Part shown: positions 59,101 to 64,000 of the stretch, one piece after another
How the letters are laid out: the number at the start of each line of letters is the position of its first letter
How positions within the stretch are numbered: position 1 is the stretch's first letter
Source of the DNA: Torreya grandis
Lineage: Eukaryota > Streptophyta > Pinopsida > Cupressales > Taxaceae
Assembly: GCA_037957365.1 (NCBI GenBank)
Contig: JARHVA010002127.1
Span: forward strand, 1,673,001 to 1,737,000
Direction: 5' to 3'
Length of the DNA stretch: 64,000 nt
The notes under the pieces: model-generated
The model's database searches: none
What the model was told of the DNA's origin: nothing
The model's input: the letters and a program-made list of their open reading frames with translations, nothing else
Made by a program: the position numbers and the translations under genes

Positions 59101-60350
59101 ATGTGTGTGTAAATGTCTTCTGAAATTATTTTGATTTCACTTCTAAACCTATAAACATTCAGTATGAAATAGTCATCATAAACCCTATTATTTATGTATT
59201 TATTAGATGGTTCCCATGGTTTCCTGTGATTCTTGTATATTATCCTCATGACTTCATCCACTACATAGGACATCATATAAAAATTTTCATAAGAGGGCCT
59301 TTGGTCAATTTAGAACATTTGTGCCCTTAGCCTCACACTGATGACTTCACTGAGTGAAATAATTTTATTGGTGGTCAAAATAATGTCTAAAAAGGATACC
59401 CATTCCTCATGCACATAAGTAGTGTTGGGAAAACCATAAAATCTATTCATCAATGCCATTTCTATTCCAATTCCTATCCTAAACTTGATTATTGGAACTA
59501 AGGAGATAACACCTCAAATATTCAATCTTTCTCCCTTTTTGAGCACTATTTGAGTTTCCCCTCAACTGTATTATGATTTTATTAAGCATTGGTTGAAACT
59601 TGATCATAGGTCATCTCAAGCATTGGAATATGAAAATATTTATCAAATGCTTCCCCATAAATATATGCCATTGTGATTTTGTGAAGTTTGAAGTGTAGGA
59701 AATCCCCAATAACAACTCCATTAATAAATAAATCATGAATTAAATTGATGCAAGGCATTACCTGAGATTTTGTTATTGCATTGAGCAATCCCATGGTATT
59801 TATTGGTATAAAATAATCAATATATATTCGCTTATCTTCAAATAGATGATATTGTGTTGAATATAGCTTTATGTAAAATATTGTACCACATCCCAAATGG
59901 ATGAGTAATGAGGGAATCAAAATTCAAGTGCTCCCTTATCAAATATTGTATCCAGATATTTAGGCCTGCCCGTGAGGGTGTATGGAGAATAAATGTGACT
60001 CTAAGACACTTATGATGAAGAAGCCATTGTTATACTATAAAAGTCTATAAAATTTATCTTTAATTGACTGAAGGTACTCACAAATTTGATAGAATAAAAA
60101 TTTAGATATTTAGATAACTGGATAGCTCAAATTTGTGGTTTTATCATAATAAATTGATGGAAATGGTGACTTGATGTTGTTTGGAAATTTTCATATATTG
60201 CCAAAATCTCAAGACTTGAAAGCTCAATTTGTGCAGAGTTAATGCAATAATGGTTTTTGGATTTTCTTCCCATTTTGATTTAAATTTTCCATATAGATTT
60301 GGCGGGTACCTTTTTTCATGTGGCAAATTTTCATCCATCGTGAGTGCTTA
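56200..60350 (-). pseudogene. Long unknown coding trace, perhaps ORF1 of a large Tat/Ogre-type element
   Basis: The - strand translates sensibly over about 4 kb, in pieces separated by single stops or shifts. Pieces are IPSLLIHLGCGTIFYIKLYS and MPCINLIHDLFINGVVIGDF (59,900-59,700); MNRFYGFPNTTYVHEEWVSF (near 59,450); VDEVMRIIYKNHRKPWEPSN (near 59,250); an acidic part with NDEEEEELETMEE; a Pro-rich part (SPSPPTSPLVNPIVSMPPPP, near 58,170); and helical Lys/Arg-rich segments near 57,100-56,600. No RT, protease, integrase, zinc knuckle or PMD motif is present. Ogre-like elements carry a large ORF1 of unknown role before gag, which would fit the strand and neighbours; this is inference. A decayed host gene is the alternative. 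Confidence 0.5.
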
Positions 60351-60599
60351 GCCATAACCTTAATAAATGTGTCCATTTCTCGTGCATTAGCTTTGTCCTA
60401 GCTATCAAATTTTGTATTTTTATTTTAGCTATGTATTTTTTTGATTGTGACACTTGTCACAATATTACTTGATAGGGGTATTTGGTTTTACATTATCTAT
60501 TTGTACCCATTATACGTTGTGAGTTAATGAGATTTTTCCACTTGGCATAATCTATGAAATCTAGGTTCTTTGAAAAGTTGATAGTTACATCTTGTTGGT
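60351..60599. other. Unassigned
   Basis: No gene seen; may be the upstream part of the LTR that ends at 61,633. Confidence 0.3.
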
Positions 60600-61633
60600 A
60601 AGCTCTGTGTGAACAGGATGGTGCTAAGTGGATGGTCCTTGGGTATCTAAAGACTCTTATTTATTTTACTCTTATACCTTATTTTGAAAATTTTTAAGCT
60701 TCCTAGATGATGACACATGGCCAAATCTTGATGATTTAGAGAAAATACAATATTAAAAATATACCTTCGACTGATAGGCTCTGAGTTAAAGAGATTACAC
60801 CATGTGGATGACTCTTGTTAATATGGGTCTTTAAAAAGTTGACAATGTACTTAGACCTATCAAGCAACAACTGTCTAGGATGGTGCCACATGGATGGTCC
60901 TCATTAATCTGAAGAACTTATAACTCTAAAAATGTACCTTTTAGACATGGATGACCCACATTGATTTAGAGAATTTTTATAAATAAGCGTATGTATTATG
61001 GTCCACTATGTTCCAAGTGAAAGGGAATATGCCACATGGAATGATCTCAGGGCTCTGGGAATATTTAAAACTTTGATAATGTACTTTTGCTCAATTGGTT
61101 TTTAAGCTTTCGAGTTGATATGATGATGCCACCTATCTTAATCTTGTGGAACCGAAAGGTATGTGAAGAAAATGGGCCCAATTGTTGAACTATATGCTTT
61201 AAGTAGCCATGATGTTGACACATGGATGACATTATGTAAGTCTCAAATAAACTATGATTAGGGAAATTAGAATCAATGTGATGTAAACATGTAGCCTAGG
61301 TATTTAGCTAAGAACCAAATGTGGAATAATTCTAAGTCCTAAAAGTGATCTTACACATATGCAAAATTTGAGATGCACTACACCATCTAATTATCTTTGG
61401 TAGTCAAATAGACCAAAAACCTATTTAGAATAAACATTTGAAATGAAAATCAGAGGTGATACATAAAATTATTTTATAAAATTCCCAAGCTTTAATTTTC
61501 TATTTTAAAATGTAAAATTAAACCCAAAATAACCTTGGGTTGTATAGATTAATCGATATCAAAAAATAAATGTTTTCTTCTAATAATGGGCCCCTATTTG
61601 AATTTTTAAAATGGGGTGTGTTGGGGCACAACA
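60600..61633 (+). repeat. LTR remnant of Tat-type element G (left border not defined)
   Basis: The right end TTGGGGCACAACA is followed by a primer site. The body contains a series of diverged subrepeats at 60,600-61,260. The left border and any second LTR are not visible. Confidence 0.5.
60618..61260. repeat. GACACATGG subrepeats in the G LTR
   Basis: Units with TGaTGaCACATGGATG-like cores occur near 60,625, 60,711, 60,796, 60,884, 61,030, 61,126 and 61,214, mostly 85-96 bases apart. They share flanks such as AATGTACyTTT and TTTAAGCTT. The core resembles the GACAYRTGG subrepeats of the C-element LTR. Confidence 0.6.
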
Positions 61634-61635
61634 AA

Positions 61636-61652
61636 TGGTGACTCAGTGGGGA
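61636..61652 (+). other. Primer-binding site of element G (tRNA-Arg type)
   Basis: TGGTGACTCAGTGGGGA, two bases after CACAACA. It differs from the C-element site at only a few positions (TGGCGACTCCGCTGGGG). Confidence 0.6.
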
Positions 61653-62649
61653 AATACTGTTGAATATTTAGGAACCCAAAATCTCAGTTAATACATTATA
61701 ATAAAACTTCAAACCTTATAAGAAAGAAAGAAATAGACCAGATAACTGAAAGAGACTCCAACTCCTTCATGCAACATACCAACCCTTTTCATTTTTAAGA
61801 TCTATGTGTGATTATGTAGAATTCATTTACCCCTTTTTATGAAATTTTTGACATAGATTTGGATAGTCAATGTAAGTTTTATTTGAATTTCTTGATTTTA
61901 TAGATAATAGTAAGGGAATCCTAGGCATTGCTCTGCTTCCAACTAGACATCCATATCCTTGACATAGATACCTTTGATTCTACTCTAAGTATTACTCTAT
62001 TTCTAGTCAGGAGTCTATAGCCTTAATAGAGTTTACTTGAATCACTCTCTTTCCATAAGTTTGTATGATTTGATCAGTTTTTTTAAACATAGATGGAAGG
62101 AGGGTTGAAAACCACCATTGGCTAGGTGTATGTACAAGGAAAATTATTTTTATCAATATGTCCCTATCAAAATACATTCATTTCAATGTTTATTATCTCT
62201 CATCTAACTTTTAATGTGTAAGAGTGCAGTTTATCTTTGAAAACTAAAAGACTTTATAAAATTTGCATGAGTATATCAGAGCAAATTTCAAAGACCTAGT
62301 GAATTTATTCAATTCAGATAAAAACTTGATTTTAGTCATAACACATACCTTAATTTATGATATCCTAAGTACTACAAGAACAAATCTTGATGAATATCAG
62401 TTGTGTACCTCTTCTACCCCTTTTTTTTTAGAGGTATTTTCATGATTCCAGTATAATAAATTGATCATATTGTTCTAAAACTTAAGCAACTAGTTTAGAA
62501 AGCAACACAACTAACTATGAAAGTAAATGCTAAAAAGATGAAACTAATCTAGAAAAACTTAGAAAGATTAACCTAGGAAAGTAATAAATATATCTAAGAA
62601 ATCAAATGATAGAAAGCAAGAAACTAATCTAGAAAGTAAATAATCTAAT
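61653..62649. other. No recognisable gene
   Basis: AT-rich; the 60-codon frame at 62,263-62,445 has no motif. Purine-rich runs with a repeated AACTAATCTAGAAA lie at about 62,535-62,640. The body of element G is not recognisable here. Confidence 0.35.
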
Positions 62650-63850
62650 CTACTCCTACTTCTATGGTTGAAGTCACAGTCATTCAGAGGTGTCTCCAGT
62701 TAGAGTAGCCATGAAATAATATTTCAAAAAATACCCATTCATTAGAAAATAAAGATCATTACCTTAGAGGTCCCTTATGTGAAAAATTTGTTTACTAGGA
62801 TCTCTTAGATTTGATATGACCCAATGCATAAAGGAGTTAACTTGTCATGCTCTCCTTTCTTTTCATATGCCTTATCCCATAAAATCACTAGGCCTAAAAT
62901 TTTAAAAGCCTTGATTTTAGATATTTTAGTGAACCACCACTTGACAATGTCTTGGCACGTAATGTTTTTGTTCATGCATCCTCCCTCTAGACTAGCCCAA
63001 ACAACCTAGATTGAATCCTTTCATCTTCTCCCATATACTCTTACATGAATTGATATGTTGGTAGTTTGAAATTAATATGAAAAACTAGTTGATGTCCATA
63101 CACTAGTAAGAAAGGTGAATCCTTAAGGGCTTTCTTATGCCTTGTTCTATCTACCCATAGTGAATAATTCAATAATAGGTGCCATTATCTGGGTTTGTTT
63201 TGTGTTTATTTCTCGATAGCATCCATAAAATTCTTGTTAGTGGAATCAATAACCCCATTCCCTTATGTATAGTAACTCGAGGAAAACTTGATGATAATCT
63301 GATTACTATTGGCCCTCTTAGTAAATTGTATAGATTGAAATGATTGATCATTATCATAGACTAAAGAAATTGGAGTCCCAAATCGGGTCAGTATGTTTTT
63401 TTCTAGAAATTTAATCACATCTTGGACTATGGAATTATCTTTAGCCATGACCTCTATCCACCTAGTGAAATAATCAATAATTGTTAAAACAAAATTGTGT
63501 CCTACTGAAGAGATTGGATTAGTTATAGCAATGAAGTTGAGAACACATTGAGCAAAGGGCATCATTTGATCATAAGATGTAGTGACATAGTATCATGTAC
63601 TTCCCTTTTTATAAATACTTGACATTCATAGCATGTTATGACATGATTATGGGCATCCTTGAAAATGGTAAAACAATAGTATCCCATCCTTAGGATTTTG
63701 TGAGCTGTGACATTTCTAGAAGGATGTCCACTACCTATCTTCTAATGTAAATTATCTAGGATGTCTATAGCTCTTATCTTAAGACACACCTCAAGTAGAT
63801 GCCATCATAATTCTTCCTATACAAAATTTCTTTTTTAATAATGTAATGTG
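62650..63850 (-). pseudogene. Element H: Tat-type integrase remnant
   Basis: Reading leftward from about 63,800: a zinc-finger trace (YYCFTIFKDAHNHVITCYEC, KREVHD); then the core at 63,565-63,263 with GHNFVLTIIDYFTRWIE (first Asp), RFGTPISLVYDNDQSF (second Asp) and FSSSYYT-stop-GNGVIDSTNKN, where the catalytic Glu of the family (VES/AES) is Asp. The C-terminal part shows LWDKAYEKKGEHDKLTPLC and MNGYFLKYYF, the usual ending of Tat integrases (LPVNG..LK.YF). Stops are frequent. It faces away from element G, so it is a separate or rearranged element. It continues beyond the right window edge. Confidence 0.75.
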
Positions 63851-63853
63851 ATG

Positions 63854-63875
63854 ATGTGAGCCTAAGGGCTCACAT
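63854..63875. repeat. Perfect hairpin
   Basis: ATGTGAGCC, four-base loop, GGCTCACAT, followed by a T run. Function unknown; see rejected items for the terminator reading. Confidence 0.7.
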
Positions 63876-64000
63876 TTTTTATTTTTTTAACTAAAGGGGA
63901 CATGTACCTATGAGTAGGTAGTGGATGATGTGGGCATACTAGTCACCACCAACTATCTTGTTTCATTGATCTACTCAATGTGAATACGCGGATCCACTTT
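63876..64000. other. Window end, continuation of element H
   Basis: Short - strand continuation of the pol region; nothing can be named. Confidence 0.3.

Noticed and set aside
63854..63890. Rho-independent terminator (hairpin plus T run)
   Set aside because: The surroundings are plant nuclear retroelement DNA with no bacterial gene upstream.
1..64000. CRISPR arrays, phage or plasmid genes
   Set aside because: No regularly spaced identical repeats with unique spacers and no prokaryotic gene organisation anywhere in the window.

Overview
The window looks like nuclear DNA from a seed plant with a large, repeat-rich genome. The evidence is AT-rich sequence, no bacterial-style operons, and nearly all recognisable coding sequence belonging to decayed plant retrotransposons: Ty3/gypsy chromoviruses, Ty3/gypsy Tat/Ogre-type elements, Ty1/copia and an L1-like LINE. 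A conifer or other gymnosperm would fit, but the sequence alone does not prove it. I found no intact protein-coding gene, no tRNA or rRNA gene and no CRISPR array. The only hint of a host gene is a possible terminal exon near 33,970.

Layout. (1) 1-7,237 holds the 3' part of a Tat-type element (E, + strand). It has an antisense plant-mobile-domain (PMD) gene at 1-1,970, a polypurine tract, an LTR starting at 3,054, and a block of CCTTCGGGAAGG repeats near 5,100-5,245. (2) 7,238-30,695 is a nest of four elements. Element D (- strand, fragmentary) contains chromovirus A (7,771-29,327, - strand, duplication ATCCT). A contains chromovirus B (10,889-26,283, + strand, duplication GTGAG). B contains the Tat-type element C (12,891-21,106, - strand, duplication CATTG, with 2.6-kb LTRs). 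Gag of B and protease of A each read on across the insertion breakpoints. (3) 30,696-39,876 is mostly AT-rich with no firm genes. It holds a LINE tail, a possible host exon, a palindromic cluster, small tandem repeats and the 3' LTR of element F. (4) 39,877-48,200 is element F (Tat-type gag, - strand), interrupted at 43,679-45,327 by two copia-like LTRs separated by only 5 bp (K). (5) 48,850-60,350 is a long, broken, - strand coding trace of unknown family, split by a complete but dead Ty1/copia element J (49,504-54,603). (6) 60,600-64,000 holds a Tat-type LTR end with a tRNA-Arg-like primer site (G, + strand) and a Tat-type integrase (H, - strand).

Every element is inactive: each pol-like frame has stops, frameshifts or missing domains. 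Many stops lie where relatives have Gln (CAG) or Trp (TGG), as expected from deamination of methylated cytosine in CHG context. Hand comparison of the first ~190-200 bases of each LTR pair gives roughly 84% (J), 90% (A), 92% (B), 94% (C) and 97% (K, ~270 bases), so the nesting order and the divergence order agree.
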